Shown: positions 27,125 through 35,766 of the stretch, piece after piece
How the letters are laid out: each line of letters begins with the position of its first letter
How positions within the stretch are numbered: position 1 is the stretch's first letter
DNA from: Pedobacter sp. L105
Lineage (GTDB): Bacteria; Bacteroidota; Bacteroidia; Sphingobacteriales; Sphingobacteriaceae
Reading direction: 5' to 3'
Length of the DNA: 64,000 nt
NCBI RefSeq assembly: GCF_009765875.1
Contig: NZ_LMUP01000002.1
Location: forward strand, 124,001 to 188,000
Made by a program: the position numbers and the translations under genes
The notes under the pieces: model-generated
What the model was told of the DNA's origin: nothing
The model's input: only the letters and a program-made list of their open reading frames with translations
Databases searched by the model: none

Positions 27125-27925
27125 TTAAACCATTGACGGAGCAACTCCAAATTGCTTTTTAAAGGCAAAGGAAAAATGTGAAAAGTCTTCGAAGCCCAGT
27201 TCCAGATAGATATCAGAGGCCGTTTGTCTTTTTTCTTTGATCATATAATAAGCTTCCTGCAATCTTTTTTGCAGCAGCCAGCGGCTCGGTGTTAGCTTAA
27301 ATATCTTTTCAAAATCACGTTTAAAAGTTGAAAGGCTTCTTCCCGTTAAATAAGCGAATCTTGGCAATTCTATGTTAAAGTGATAGTTTTTGTTCATAAA
27401 ACCCTCCAGGTCAATTTTACCAGGTTCAGAGAAATCAAACAAAATATCTTTGAGCTCCGGGTTAAACTGCAATAGAATTAAAATCGCTTCTTTCTGCTTC
27501 ACCGCCAGTAGTTCTTCTGCACCTGTCTGACTAAAAACATGCTCATAGTTTTTCAGGGATTCCATATAGTTGGCCAGAATACCTTCAGTGGCCAATTTTT
27601 TGAAGGGTAGCGAATTTACGTGTGCTGCCGACAGATAACCGTATTCCAGGCTAAAATTACGCAGGGTTTTCTGCTCAAAGAAAATAGAAATAGACCTGAA
27701 TTCACCACCCTCAGGAGGATATTTGGTAAATTTAGCGAGCTTGTTCCTTCGGCAAAAATAAAGCTCGCCTTTGTTAAAAGTTGCTGTATTAGGGCCATCA
27801 CTCATCACCATAGTTCCTGAAACTATGTATCCCAAAGCATGCTCAGGAACCAATTGTTCTCCTGCCCTGCTCTTCGAATAATAGCAGGAATATTGAACAG
27901 GAAGTTTTCTGGTATCTGTTTTCAT
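27125..27925 (-). CDS. AraC-family transcriptional regulator
   Basis: A 266-residue regulator. The N-terminal half (about 10-130) is a cupin-like sensor with GYIVSGTMVMSDG and FNKGELYFCRRNKLAKFTKYPPEGGEFRSISIFF. The C-terminal HTH_18 domain (about 170-266) carries LPRFAYLTGRSLSTFKRDFEKIFKLTPSRWLLQKRL-type helices and ASDIYLELGFEDFSHFSFAFKKQFGVAPS. It lies downstream of the aldehyde dehydrogenase gene on the same strand, separated by a palindromic repeat element. Its start ATG (27925) is part of that repeat's conserved linker. The direct repeats in the aldehyde dehydrogenase/oxidoreductase promoter region are a plausible binding site, making it a local regulator of that module. Confidence 0.88.
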   Translation of the reverse strand: MKTDTRKLPVQYSCYYSKSRAGEQLVPEHALGYIVSGTMVMSDGPNTATFNKGELYFCRRNKLAKFTKYPPEGGEFRSISIFFEQKTLRNFSLEYGYLSAAHVNSLPFKKLATEGILANYMESLKNYEHVFSQTGAEELLAVKQKEAILILLQFNPELKDILFDFSEPGKIDLEGFMNKNYHFNIELPRFAYLTGRSLSTFKRDFEKIFKLTPSRWLLQKRLQEAYYMIKEKRQTASDIYLELGFEDFSHFSFAFKKQFGVAPSMV

Positions 27926-28011
27926 TAGAAAATATTTGTTCTTAATGGTGATGAAGCTATCATAAGCTTATTCATTACTGTTTTTAATTGGTAAGCTTAT
28001 GATGGCTTCAT
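27921..28011. repeat. Palindromic repeat element, copy A (linker plus hairpin)
   Basis: The linker TTCATTAGAAAATATTTG (from 27921) leads after exactly 30 nt into a 61-bp palindrome 27951-28011 (ends atgaagctatcataagc and gcttatgatggcttcat). It matches copy B near susD in linker, hairpin length and spacing. The CAT at 27923-27925 is the start codon of the AraC gene. Confidence 0.75.
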
Positions 28012-28096
28012 TTTTTATACTGATGTAAGTTAACAAAAATTAATTTTTACTCTTTTGTTAAATACTATTCTACCACAAATATAGCGGGGCTGATGA

Positions 28097-29512
28097 TTAA
28101 ATAATAATCGCTTTTGGTTCCAGATAAGCTTCTAAACCATAAACACCATATTCTCTCCCAATACCAGATTGTTTAAACCCACCGAAAGGTGCAAAAGGAT
28201 CGTGATTTAAACCATTAATCACTACCCTGCCGGCATTAATCTTTGATGCCACACGTTTCGCCCTTTCCACATCTGCTGAGCTTACATAAGCCTGTAAACC
28301 ATATGATGTATCATTGGCAATAGCAATCGCTTCTTCTTCTGTCTGATAGGTGATAATGGAAAGCACAGGACCAAATATCTCCTCCCTGGCTATTCTCATA
28401 TCATTTGTTACCCCGGTAAAAACTGTTGGTTTCACAAAATTTCCTGCTTCAAGCCCTTCAGGATGTCCTTCCCCGCCAACCAGCAGTTCGGCTCCTTCTT
28501 CTACTCCCAGTTTAATGTATTGTTGTACGCGGTCATATTGTTTTTTACTAACCAATGGTCCTAAAGCTGTTGCCGCTTCTGCAGGATCACCCACTTTAAA
28601 TTGAGGAACGATTGCTTTTACCAATGCCTTTACTTCTTCTAACCGGTTTTCCGGTACCAGCAGTCGTGTGCCTGCAATACAAGCCTGACCAGTATTACCG
28701 AAAGCCGCTATAATGGCCTGCGGTATAGCCTGGTTAAAATCGGCATCATCCAAAAGAATGTTGGGAGACTTTCCGCCCAATTCCAGTGTAACGCGTTTCA
28801 TCGTGTCTACAGCACCGCGGGCAATCATTTTTCCCACTACCGTAGAGCCCGTGAAGGAAATTTTAGCGATGTCAGGATGACTGGTTATTTCTGCCCCTAC
28901 TACTTCGCCAAGGCCATTGACGATATTAAATACACCAGCAGGCAGCCCCGCCTCATGTAAACATTCTGTAATGATCTGCGTTTGCATCGCACTCATTTCA
29001 CTGGGTTTGATCACTGCAGTACAGCCAGCCGAAATAGCCGTTGCCAGTTTACCGCAAATAAAAGTATAACTTGCATTCCAGGGGGTAATAATACCGGCTA
29101 CACCCAATGGTTCCAGAATAACTGTAGAGCTGCCGACCTTTCTAACAAACTCAAATGTTTTTAAGGTTTCTATCGCGTTCGAAAAGGACTTGGCGGCATA
29201 GTCTGTAATCAGGCCGGCAAATTGCTGTGGTGCACCATATTCCAGTGTCATTACCGCTGTAAGCTCATCGCTTCTTTTAACCACGGCATCATATAAACGC
29301 TGTAAATAGCCAATCCGTTCTTCTACTGTTGTTATAGAAAAAGCTGGAAAAGCAGCCTTCGCACTTGCGATGGCTTTTCGGGTATCTTCCTCATCACCAA
29401 GGGTAACCTGTCCAATCAGTTCATTGGTTGTTGGGTTAATCAGGTCAAAGATTTCTGTACCATGAGGAGTAATAAATTCTCCGTTCACGTAGATTTTATC
29501 AATTATTTTCAT
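28097..29512 (-). CDS. Aldehyde dehydrogenase family protein, NAD(P)-dependent
   Basis: A 471-residue cytosolic oxidoreductase that oxidises an aldehyde to the acid. ALDH superfamily landmarks: Asn146 in TPWNASY, the Rossmann-fold FTGSTVVGK, general base Glu244 in LELGGKSPN, nucleophile Cys278 in GNTGQACIAGTR, EEIFGPVLSI and a C-terminal FGGFKQSGIGREYG. The overall pattern is that of the broad-specificity group related to betaine-aldehyde and benzaldehyde dehydrogenases; the substrate cannot be fixed. It is divergent from the oxidoreductase/uvrA2/FUSC run and upstream of an AraC regulator. Confidence 0.92.
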   Translation of the reverse strand: MKIIDKIYVNGEFITPHGTEIFDLINPTTNELIGQVTLGDEEDTRKAIASAKAAFPAFSITTVEERIGYLQRLYDAVVKRSDELTAVMTLEYGAPQQFAGLITDYAAKSFSNAIETLKTFEFVRKVGSSTVILEPLGVAGIITPWNASYTFICGKLATAISAGCTAVIKPSEMSAMQTQIITECLHEAGLPAGVFNIVNGLGEVVGAEITSHPDIAKISFTGSTVVGKMIARGAVDTMKRVTLELGGKSPNILLDDADFNQAIPQAIIAAFGNTGQACIAGTRLLVPENRLEEVKALVKAIVPQFKVGDPAEAATALGPLVSKKQYDRVQQYIKLGVEEGAELLVGGEGHPEGLEAGNFVKPTVFTGVTNDMRIAREEIFGPVLSIITYQTEEEAIAIANDTSYGLQAYVSSADVERAKRVASKINAGRVVINGLNHDPFAPFGGFKQSGIGREYGVYGLEAYLEPKAIII

Positions 29513-29579
29513 ATCAGTTATTTTTAAATTTCAGCTTTAAATGATGTCAACAAAATTGTGCAATACGGGTCGTATTCAT

Positions 29580-29617
29580 TTTGTTAAAAAGTTCAATCTT
29601 CTTTGTTAAAACGTTCA
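29580..29617. promoter_or_regulatory. Direct-repeat operator candidate (AraC-type geometry)
   Basis: TTTGTTAAAAAGTTCA (29580-29595) and TTTGTTAAAACGTTCA (29602-29617) agree at 15 of 16 positions with a 22-bp period, about two helical turns. Direct half-sites about 21 bp apart are what AraC-family dimers bind. The site lies between the divergent aldehyde dehydrogenase and oxidoreductase genes; an AraC gene is two genes away. Confidence 0.6.
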
Positions 29618-29732
29618 GCCTATCGGTCGGCACGACACATTAGAAATGTCACAATGCTATAACAGTGGCCTTTCATTCTAAGAATCTTAAATCAATAAAG
29701 CATTCTTTCTGTTATTCAGAAAAACAATTACC

Positions 29733-30671
29733 ATGAAAGCAGTTACAATTCACCAATATGGCAGCGCAGATGAACTCATCTATGAAGATGCGCAGCAACC
29801 AGAGTTAAAACCTAATGATGTACTGGTTAAAATATATGCAACAAGTATCAACCCGATCGACTGGAAAGTTCGCGGAGGAGGTTATCCAGGTTCAGACCAA
29901 AGACAATTCCCTTTGATCTTAGGCTGGGACGTTTCCGGAGTGATAGAAAAATTAGGTACAGAAGTTACAGGATTTATGATCGGCGACGAGGTATTTGGTA
30001 GGCCCGATACGAAAAGACAGGGAACCTATGCAGAATATGTTGCTGTTAATTTCCAGGAGATAGCCCGCAAGCCAAAATCAATAGATCATACCCATACAGC
30101 GGCAGTGCCCCTGGCCGGTCTAACTGCATGGCAGGGTATTTTTGACCATGGAAAGCTGGAAGCAGGACAAAAAATATTGATCCATGCTGCTGCAGGCGGG
30201 GTAGGTACCTATGCCGTTCAATTGGCCAAATGGAAAGGCGCTTATGTGATCGGCACCGCCTCTGAAAGCAATACCGCGTTTTTAATGGAGCTGGGTGCAG
30301 ATGAAGTAATCGATTATAAAAATGAAGACTTTTCCAAAAAGCTGAAAGATATTGATGTTGTATTTGATTTGATTGGCGGAGAGGTACAAACAAAATCGCT
30401 GGATGTATTAAAAACCGGAGGCATCCTGGTAAGTACAGTTGGTATAAAAGATGAAGAAGCCGTTAAAGCAAAGGGAATGATTGGCGTTAAATACATGGCC
30501 GAATCACGTCCTGAAAATTTAAAACAGCTGGCAGATCTAATAGATGAAGGTAAACTGAGACCTGTTATTGCTGAAGTATTACCTTTGGAGCAGGCGAAGG
30601 AAGCCCATAAAAAAAGTGAAAAAGGACATACAAAAGGCAAGATCGTTTTGCAGGTAGTGAATGACAAATAA
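29733..30671 (+). CDS. NADP-dependent quinone-oxidoreductase-like MDR protein
   Basis: A 312-residue medium-chain dehydrogenase/reductase without the structural zinc-loop cysteines, as in zeta-crystallin-like quinone reductases. The N-terminal GroES-like part has [22 protein letters not shown] and [13 protein letters not shown]; the nucleotide-binding part has [30 protein letters not shown]. It is expected to reduce quinones or alpha,beta-unsaturated carbonyls with NADPH. Its 3' end overlaps the uvrA2-like gene by 11 nt, so the two are co-transcribed and probably coupled. The promoter region holds a 16-bp direct repeat shared with the divergent aldehyde dehydrogenase. Confidence 0.9.
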   Translation: MKAVTIHQYGSADELIYEDAQQPELKPNDVLVKIYATSINPIDWKVRGGGYPGSDQRQFPLILGWDVSGVIEKLGTEVTGFMIGDEVFGRPDTKRQGTYAEYVAVNFQEIARKPKSIDHTHTAAVPLAGLTAWQGIFDHGKLEAGQKILIHAAAGGVGTYAVQLAKWKGAYVIGTASESNTAFLMELGADEVIDYKNEDFSKKLKDIDVVFDLIGGEVQTKSLDVLKTGGILVSTVGIKDEEAVKAKGMIGVKYMAESRPENLKQLADLIDEGKLRPVIAEVLPLEQAKEAHKKSEKGHTKGKIVLQVVNDK

Positions 30672-33192
30672 GAAAAAACAGGATTTCACTGGTTTTGTAA
30701 GGGTACGCGGTGCCCGTGAGCATAACCTCAAAAATGTAGATCTCGATATCCCACGTGATGCGCTGGTAGTTTTTACCGGCGTATCAGGGTCGGGTAAATC
30801 GTCATTGGCCTTTGGCACCTTATATGCCGAAGCGCAGCGCCGCTACCTGGAGTCAGTTTCTCCTTATGCAAGGAGGCTTTTTAACCAGATGGCGATACCG
30901 GAAGTAGATGAAATTGAAGGACTGCCCCCGGCTATTGCTTTACAGCAGCAACGTGGTTCGGGGACTACCCGTTCTTCTGTGGGCAGTGTAACCACCCTGT
31001 CTAATCTGTTAAGAATGCTGTATTCCAGAGCAGGAGATTACCCCGCCGGGCAACCTATTATTTATGCAGAATCTTTTTCCCCCAATACGCCCGAAGGCGC
31101 CTGTACTGAATGTCATGGATTGGGAAGGGTATATGAAATAACGGAAAAATCAATGGTTCCGGATGATTCTTTAACCATTCGCGAGCGCGCGATAGCAGCC
31201 TGGCCCACGGCATGGCAGGGACAAAATCTGCGGGAAATACTGATGATGCTGGGTTATGATGTTGACATCCCCTGGCGCGACCTGCCAAAAAAAGAGCGCG
31301 ACTGGATCCTGTTTACAGATGAACAGCCCAGCGTTCCGGTGTACTCTGGTTTGAGTGCCCAGCAAATGAAGCAGGCATTAAAGAATAAAATGGAACCCAG
31401 TTATATGGGTACATTTACAGGTGCAAAACGATATGTCCAGCAAACTTTTGCCAATACGCAGAGCCAGCTGATGAAAAAAAGGGTATCTAAATATATGCTC
31501 AGCAGTGAATGCCCGCTATGTCATGGCAAGCGGTTACGCAGGGAATCGCTATCTGTAAAATTTGCAGGTTTAGATATTGCTGATATTTCAAGACTTACCT
31601 TATCCAGGCTGAATGCTATTTTCAGCAGTTATGCAGCTGCTAAAACAACCCAACCTACCCAAGCGGAAAAAGATCATCCCGAAAAAACCATCGTAGCAAA
31701 ACGTATTGCCGAAGATCTGATCGCCAGGCTCCATGTAATGCTGGACTTGGGATTGGGTTACCTGACACTAGAAAGAAGTACGCCTACCCTGTCGCCAGGT
31801 GAACTGCAGCGGTTAAGACTGGCCACACAAGTACGTTCCAACCTTTTTGGTGTGGTATATGTACTGGATGAACCTTCGGCGGGTTTACATCCGGCAGATA
31901 CCGAGGCCTTATTAAGGGCGCTGGACAGGTTAAAGGCTGCCGGAAATTCTCTTTTTGTAGTGGAACATGAGGTAGATGTAATTCGTCATGCCGACTGGAT
32001 TGTAGATGTAGGGCCTGCCGCTGGTGAAATGGGAGGACATGTTTTATACAGCGGACCTCCTGAAGGCCTTCATGCAGTACAGGCGTCAGTAACCAGACAT
32101 TATATTGAGCAAAAAGAGATTCATCAGCACCGGCCGATAAGGTCTCCAAAAGGATGGCTTCGCCTGGAAGGTATTACCAGAAATAACTTACGGCAGCTCG
32201 ATGCCTCTTTTCCTTTAGGTGTATTCACCAGTGTAACCGGTGTCTCTGGATCAGGAAAAAGCAGTCTGGTAAGCCAGGTATTGGTAGAACTGGTCGCCGA
32301 TCAGCTGGGCCAGGAAATAGAATCTACCGAAGAAGAAACAGAATCACTGGAAACGGCCAAAGTAATTACCGAAGGCGGAAAGATCGTCTCTGGAATGGAA
32401 GCCGTTAAACGTTTGGTTCGCGTAGATCAGAAACCCATAGGAAGAACTCCCCGCTCTAACCTCGCCACCTATACCGGCCTGTTTGATCATATCAGGAAAC
32501 TTTTTGCAGCAACGGAGCTGGCAAAAAAACATCATTTTGATGCAGGGCGTTTTTCGTTTAACGTAGCCAAAGGAAGATGTCCGCATTGTGAAGGTGAAGG
32601 TTTTGTAATGGTGGAGCTGCTGTTTTTACCCAGCGTTTATGCACCATGTCCCACCTGTAAAGGCACACGTTATAACCCAAAGACATTGGAAATAAAGTAC
32701 AGGGGCAGCAATATTGCTGAAGTGCTCGGAATGACAGTAGATACAGCTTGTGAGTTTTTTGCTAATGAAACCCAGGTATTTCGTGCGCTGGATGTGGTAA
32801 AACAAGTGGGATTAGGCTACCTGAGACTGGGACAACCAGCAACAGAACTGTCAGGCGGCGAAGCACAGCGGATTAAACTGGCCACAGAACTGCAGCGGAC
32901 ACAGCATGGCAATACATTGTATATCCTCGATGAACCGACAACGGGACTGCATCCCGCTGATGTAGAAAAATTAATGGTGCAGCTGGATAAACTGGTGGAA
33001 CAGGGAAACACGGTTATTGTTGTGGAACATGATATGCACGTTATTGCGGCGAGCGATTGGGTGATTGACATTGGCCCCGATGCAGGTGAAGGCGGAGGAA
33101 AGATCGTTGCTTCAGGTCCCCCGGCAGAAGTAGCCAAAGTTAATGAAAGCCGTACTGCGCCCTACCTGAAAAAACACTTGAAAAAGATATAA
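30661..33192 (+). CDS. Class II UvrA-like ABC ATPase (UvrA2)
   Basis: An 843-residue tandem ABC ATPase of the UvrA family, shorter than housekeeping UvrA (about 940) and consistent with lack of the UvrB-binding region. The first ATPase half has [28 protein letters not shown], zinc-type motifs CTECHGLG and CPLCHGKR, a signature [12 protein letters not shown] and [13 protein letters not shown]. The second half has [17 protein letters not shown], zinc motifs CPHCEGEG and [23 protein letters not shown] and [16 protein letters not shown]. Class II UvrA proteins are linked to drug and DNA-damage tolerance (DrrC of daunorubicin producers is the named example). Overlap with an oxidoreductase gene and a following FUSC gene supports such a role here, as inference. 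Confidence 0.92.
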   Translation: MTNKKKQDFTGFVRVRGAREHNLKNVDLDIPRDALVVFTGVSGSGKSSLAFGTLYAEAQRRYLESVSPYARRLFNQMAIPEVDEIEGLPPAIALQQQRGSGTTRSSVGSVTTLSNLLRMLYSRAGDYPAGQPIIYAESFSPNTPEGACTECHGLGRVYEITEKSMVPDDSLTIRERAIAAWPTAWQGQNLREILMMLGYDVDIPWRDLPKKERDWILFTDEQPSVPVYSGLSAQQMKQALKNKMEPSYMGTFTGAKRYVQQTFANTQSQLMKKRVSKYMLSSECPLCHGKRLRRESLSVKFAGLDIADISRLTLSRLNAIFSSYAAAKTTQPTQAEKDHPEKTIVAKRIAEDLIARLHVMLDLGLGYLTLERSTPTLSPGELQRLRLATQVRSNLFGVVYVLDEPSAGLHPADTEALLRALDRLKAAGNSLFVVEHEVDVIRHADWIVDVGPAAGEMGGHVLYSGPPEGLHAVQASVTRHYIEQKEIHQHRPIRSPKGWLRLEGITRNNLRQLDASFPLGVFTSVTGVSGSGKSSLVSQVLVELVADQLGQEIESTEEETESLETAKVITEGGKIVSGMEAVKRLVRVDQKPIGRTPRSNLATYTGLFDHIRKLFAATELAKKHHFDAGRFSFNVAKGRCPHCEGEGFVMVELLFLPSVYAPCPTCKGTRYNPKTLEIKYRGSNIAEVLGMTVDTACEFFANETQVFRALDVVKQVGLGYLRLGQPATELSGGEAQRIKLATELQRTQHGNTLYILDEPTTGLHPADVEKLMVQLDKLVEQGNTVIVVEHDMHVIAASDWVIDIGPDAGEGGGKIVASGPPAEVAKVNESRTAPYLKKHLKKI

Positions 33193-33216
33193 CGTTTATA
33201 TGATACCTTCGAAAAA

Positions 33217-33729
33217 ATGGATTCACTAAACATCACCAACTTACTTTATTTACTGAAGTGCATAGCCGGACTTATCCTCTGTTATGTGCTTTATAAAGCA
33301 TTTCCACAGTATCCGTTTTACTGGTCGCTGGTATCGGTAGTGATCACCATGGCGCCAGACAGCAGTAATAAACTGGCATATGACAGAATAACCGCCAATA
33401 CGCTGGGCTGTGCCGTAGCACTTGCTCTTTACCCTATTCATATTTCCCCTTTAATCATGTTATGTGCAGGTGTTGCACTGATTATCATTATCGGTACATT
33501 ACTTCAACTCAATACAGCCTTACGCAGTGCCATGGCAGCGTTGATCATTGTGATCCTCAATGAACAGGAACACCGAAACTGGATAGTGGCTTTGCAGCGT
33601 GTGGGATGCGTGATTGCCGGCTGCCTGATTGCCTTAGGCGTTGCGCTGGTTTTTAATACGGTCATGCATTTACGCCATAAACGCGTTTACGGAACCGACC
33701 ATCCGGATGCGCCGGCAGTTAAACCATAA
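33217..33729 (+). CDS. FUSC-family inner-membrane protein, short form
   Basis: A 170-residue protein with four to five hydrophobic helices (LLYLLKCIAGLILCYVLYKAF, FYWSLVSVVITMAPD, AVALALYPIHISPLIMLCAGVALIIIIG, ALIIVIL, VGCVIAGCLIALGVALVF). This matches the FUSC-type (fusaric-acid-resistance-like) membrane domain without the large cytoplasmic domain of full-length efflux proteins. It starts 24 nt after uvrA2 and ends the three-gene run. A role in efflux or membrane tolerance of aromatic compounds is plausible from the family and context but is not proven. Confidence 0.75.
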   Translation: MDSLNITNLLYLLKCIAGLILCYVLYKAFPQYPFYWSLVSVVITMAPDSSNKLAYDRITANTLGCAVALALYPIHISPLIMLCAGVALIIIIGTLLQLNTALRSAMAALIIVILNEQEHRNWIVALQRVGCVIAGCLIALGVALVFNTVMHLRHKRVYGTDHPDAPAVKP

Positions 33730-33861
33730 CCTCGTTTGCCCAGTTATTACACCGCCACCATTCAAAACTCCAGGTTGTGTCAATTGACCAGATTCATAAA
33801 ACACTTTAGCTTATAAAACCCTTGTAACAAGACTACCCTATGAAATTAAAAATACAAAATT

Positions 33862-34275
33862 ATGAGTAAGCAAGATAATATAAGTGCGCAAACCAAATTT
33901 GGCGAAGCAGTAAACACCGGTAAACTTGATCAGATGCACGACCTCGTTTCCCCGCATTGTATAGAACATGATCCGGCACCAGGACAGGCTGCAGGACCTG
34001 AAGGATATATACAGTTTTTCAACATGATGAGAACCGCCTTTCCTGATTTCAAATTAGAGGTTGAACACTTAGTAGCTGATGAAGAATGTGTTGCCTTTGC
34101 TTATACCGCTACAGGCACACATCAGGGCGACTTTATGGGTATACCCGCAACAAACCGTGCGATAAAAGCACGAGGATTGCAGATCAGCAGATTTGAAGAG
34201 GGGAAAATGGTAGAACGCTGGGGAAGCTCTGATGAACTTGGGATACTAAAACAGATAGGTGCATCCTTAAAATAA
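33862..34275 (+). CDS. SnoaL-like ester cyclase family protein
   Basis: A 137-residue soluble protein of the SnoaL/NTF2-like fold: FGEAVNTGKLDQMHDLVSPHCIEHDPAPGQAAGPEG at the N-terminus, then MMRTAFPDFKLEVEHLVADEECVAFAYTATGTHQGDFMGIPAT and EGKMVERWGSSD. These match the 'ester cyclase' group, whose members mostly lack proven catalysis. It has no signal peptide. It is a single gene followed by a strong terminator. Confidence 0.85.
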   Translation: MSKQDNISAQTKFGEAVNTGKLDQMHDLVSPHCIEHDPAPGQAAGPEGYIQFFNMMRTAFPDFKLEVEHLVADEECVAFAYTATGTHQGDFMGIPATNRAIKARGLQISRFEEGKMVERWGSSDELGILKQIGASLK

Positions 34276-34277
34276 GT

Positions 34278-34320
34278 TTAAAAGATAAAGCCAGTCGTAA
34301 TGACTGGCTTTATCTTTTAA
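34278..34320. terminator. Strong intrinsic terminator after the SnoaL-like gene
   Basis: A perfect 19-bp stem (34278-34296 with 34302-34320) around the loop gtaat, containing an A-rich 5' arm and ending in ttttaa on the 3' side, 3 nt after the stop codon. Confidence 0.85.
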
Positions 34321-34426
34321 ACGTTATGCTGTCACCTTTAGAATTTCCATGATTTGAATTACACGGTGAAGCCGAATGCCTGTCTCCCGGTGCAAAAAAA
34401 ACAATATCTTTAAAGCAGATATTTAA

Positions 34427-35692
34427 ATGCAGGTCATGGGTAAGGCTAAACAAAATAAGGTTGTTAAATTTTTTAAAAAACTAGGGCCGGGCTTGATTAC
34501 CGGTGCCAGTGATGATGACCCTTCAGGCATTGCCACTTATTCACAGGCAGGTGCACAATTTGGCCTGTCTACCTTATGGACAGCGCTGCTCACCTATCCT
34601 TTAATGGCTGCCATTCAGGGCATGTGTGCAAGAATTGGCCTGGTAACGGGCAAAGGACTTACTGTTACGCTGAAAGAGCATTATTCCAAACCATTGCTCT
34701 ATCTGATGTTGTTCTTTAGCTTTCCGGCTATCACCTTAAACATCGGCGCAGATATCCAGGGAATGGGTGCAGTTTCTTATATGATCTGTCCGAAGGTTCC
34801 AGTTTCCATTTTTTGTATCCTGATTACTGGAATCCTGATGTACATTATTGTAACGTTTCCTTACCAGAAGATTGCTATGATCTTAAAATGGCTTTGTATT
34901 TCCCTGTTGTTATATGTTATTGTCCCATTTATGGTTAAACAGGACTGGCTGATGATTGCAAGAAATACATTCTTTCCCGCCATTAAGTTAAATAAAGATT
35001 TTCTGTCTATACTGGTTGCTATTTTAGGTACAACGATATCTCCTTACCTTTTCTTTTGGCAAACTACCATGGAAGCCGAAGATCAGGAGCATAAACATAA
35101 ACGGATCATGGTAGATAAGAGAGCTTTGAGCGATATGAAAACGGACGTAAACTCAGGCATGTTATTTTCTAACCTGGTGATGTTTTTCATGATCCTCACT
35201 GCGGGTAGTGTACTGTTTCCGGCAGGTATTCACCAGATCGATACGGTAGACCAGGCTGCAAAAGCTTTAGAACCACTGGCAGGAAAACTCACCTATTATA
35301 TCTTTGCCATTGGGGTATTGAGTACAGGCATGCTGGCTATTCCTGTACTGGCCGGATCACAATCCTACATGCTGGCAGAAACATTTGGCTGGTCGGCGGG
35401 ACTGGACAAAAAATTCGGAGAAGCCAAACCTTTTTATATCTCCATTATCTTTTCTTTAATGGTAGGTCTTTCGCTTGATTTCAGCGGCGTAAGTCCTATC
35501 AAAGCGTTATTGTATACGGCTATTGCCTATGGCTTAACAGCACCTGTGATGATTGCCGTGATCATGCATATTGGCAACAATAAAAAGATCATGAAAAAAC
35601 ACACCAACTCTAAACTATCTAATTTTTTGGGTGGTTTAACTTTGTTGCTCATGACCACTGCCGCTGTGGCAATGATCTACTTTCTCTTTTAA
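34427..35692 (+). CDS. Nramp-family divalent metal transporter with non-canonical metal-site motifs
   Basis: A 421-residue inner-membrane protein with about 11 hydrophobic helices. The N-terminal GPGLITGASDDDPSGIATYSQAGAQFG aligns with helix 1 of Nramp transporters, but the canonical metal-binding DPGN is DPSG (Asp31-Pro32-Ser33-Gly34). The helix-6 region reads TISPYLFFWQ where classical MntH has MPH. The Met ligand that selects transition metals is therefore not visible. It belongs to a divergent Nramp-like group whose substrate (Mn, Mg or other) cannot be predicted. ATGs at 34427 and 34436 are both possible starts. It stands alone, convergent with a TonB receptor gene. Confidence 0.85.
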   Translation: MQVMGKAKQNKVVKFFKKLGPGLITGASDDDPSGIATYSQAGAQFGLSTLWTALLTYPLMAAIQGMCARIGLVTGKGLTVTLKEHYSKPLLYLMLFFSFPAITLNIGADIQGMGAVSYMICPKVPVSIFCILITGILMYIIVTFPYQKIAMILKWLCISLLLYVIVPFMVKQDWLMIARNTFFPAIKLNKDFLSILVAILGTTISPYLFFWQTTMEAEDQEHKHKRIMVDKRALSDMKTDVNSGMLFSNLVMFFMILTAGSVLFPAGIHQIDTVDQAAKALEPLAGKLTYYIFAIGVLSTGMLAIPVLAGSQSYMLAETFGWSAGLDKKFGEAKPFYISIIFSLMVGLSLDFSGVSPIKALLYTAIAYGLTAPVMIAVIMHIGNNKKIMKKHTNSKLSNFLGGLTLLLMTTAAVAMIYFLF

Positions 35693-35693
35693 T

Positions 35694-35726
35694 AAAAAAA
35701 CAGCCACACCATTAAAGATGTGGCTG
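35694..35726 (-). terminator. Intrinsic terminator of the TonB siderophore-type receptor gene
   Basis: On the minus strand the stem cagccaca/tgtggctg (35701-35726) is followed by seven T residues (35700-35694). It begins 41 nt after the receptor stop and may serve the convergent Nramp gene as well. Confidence 0.75.
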
Positions 35727-35766
35727 CAAGAATTGTAATGATGAGAGAGAAAATAATTAACAGCGC

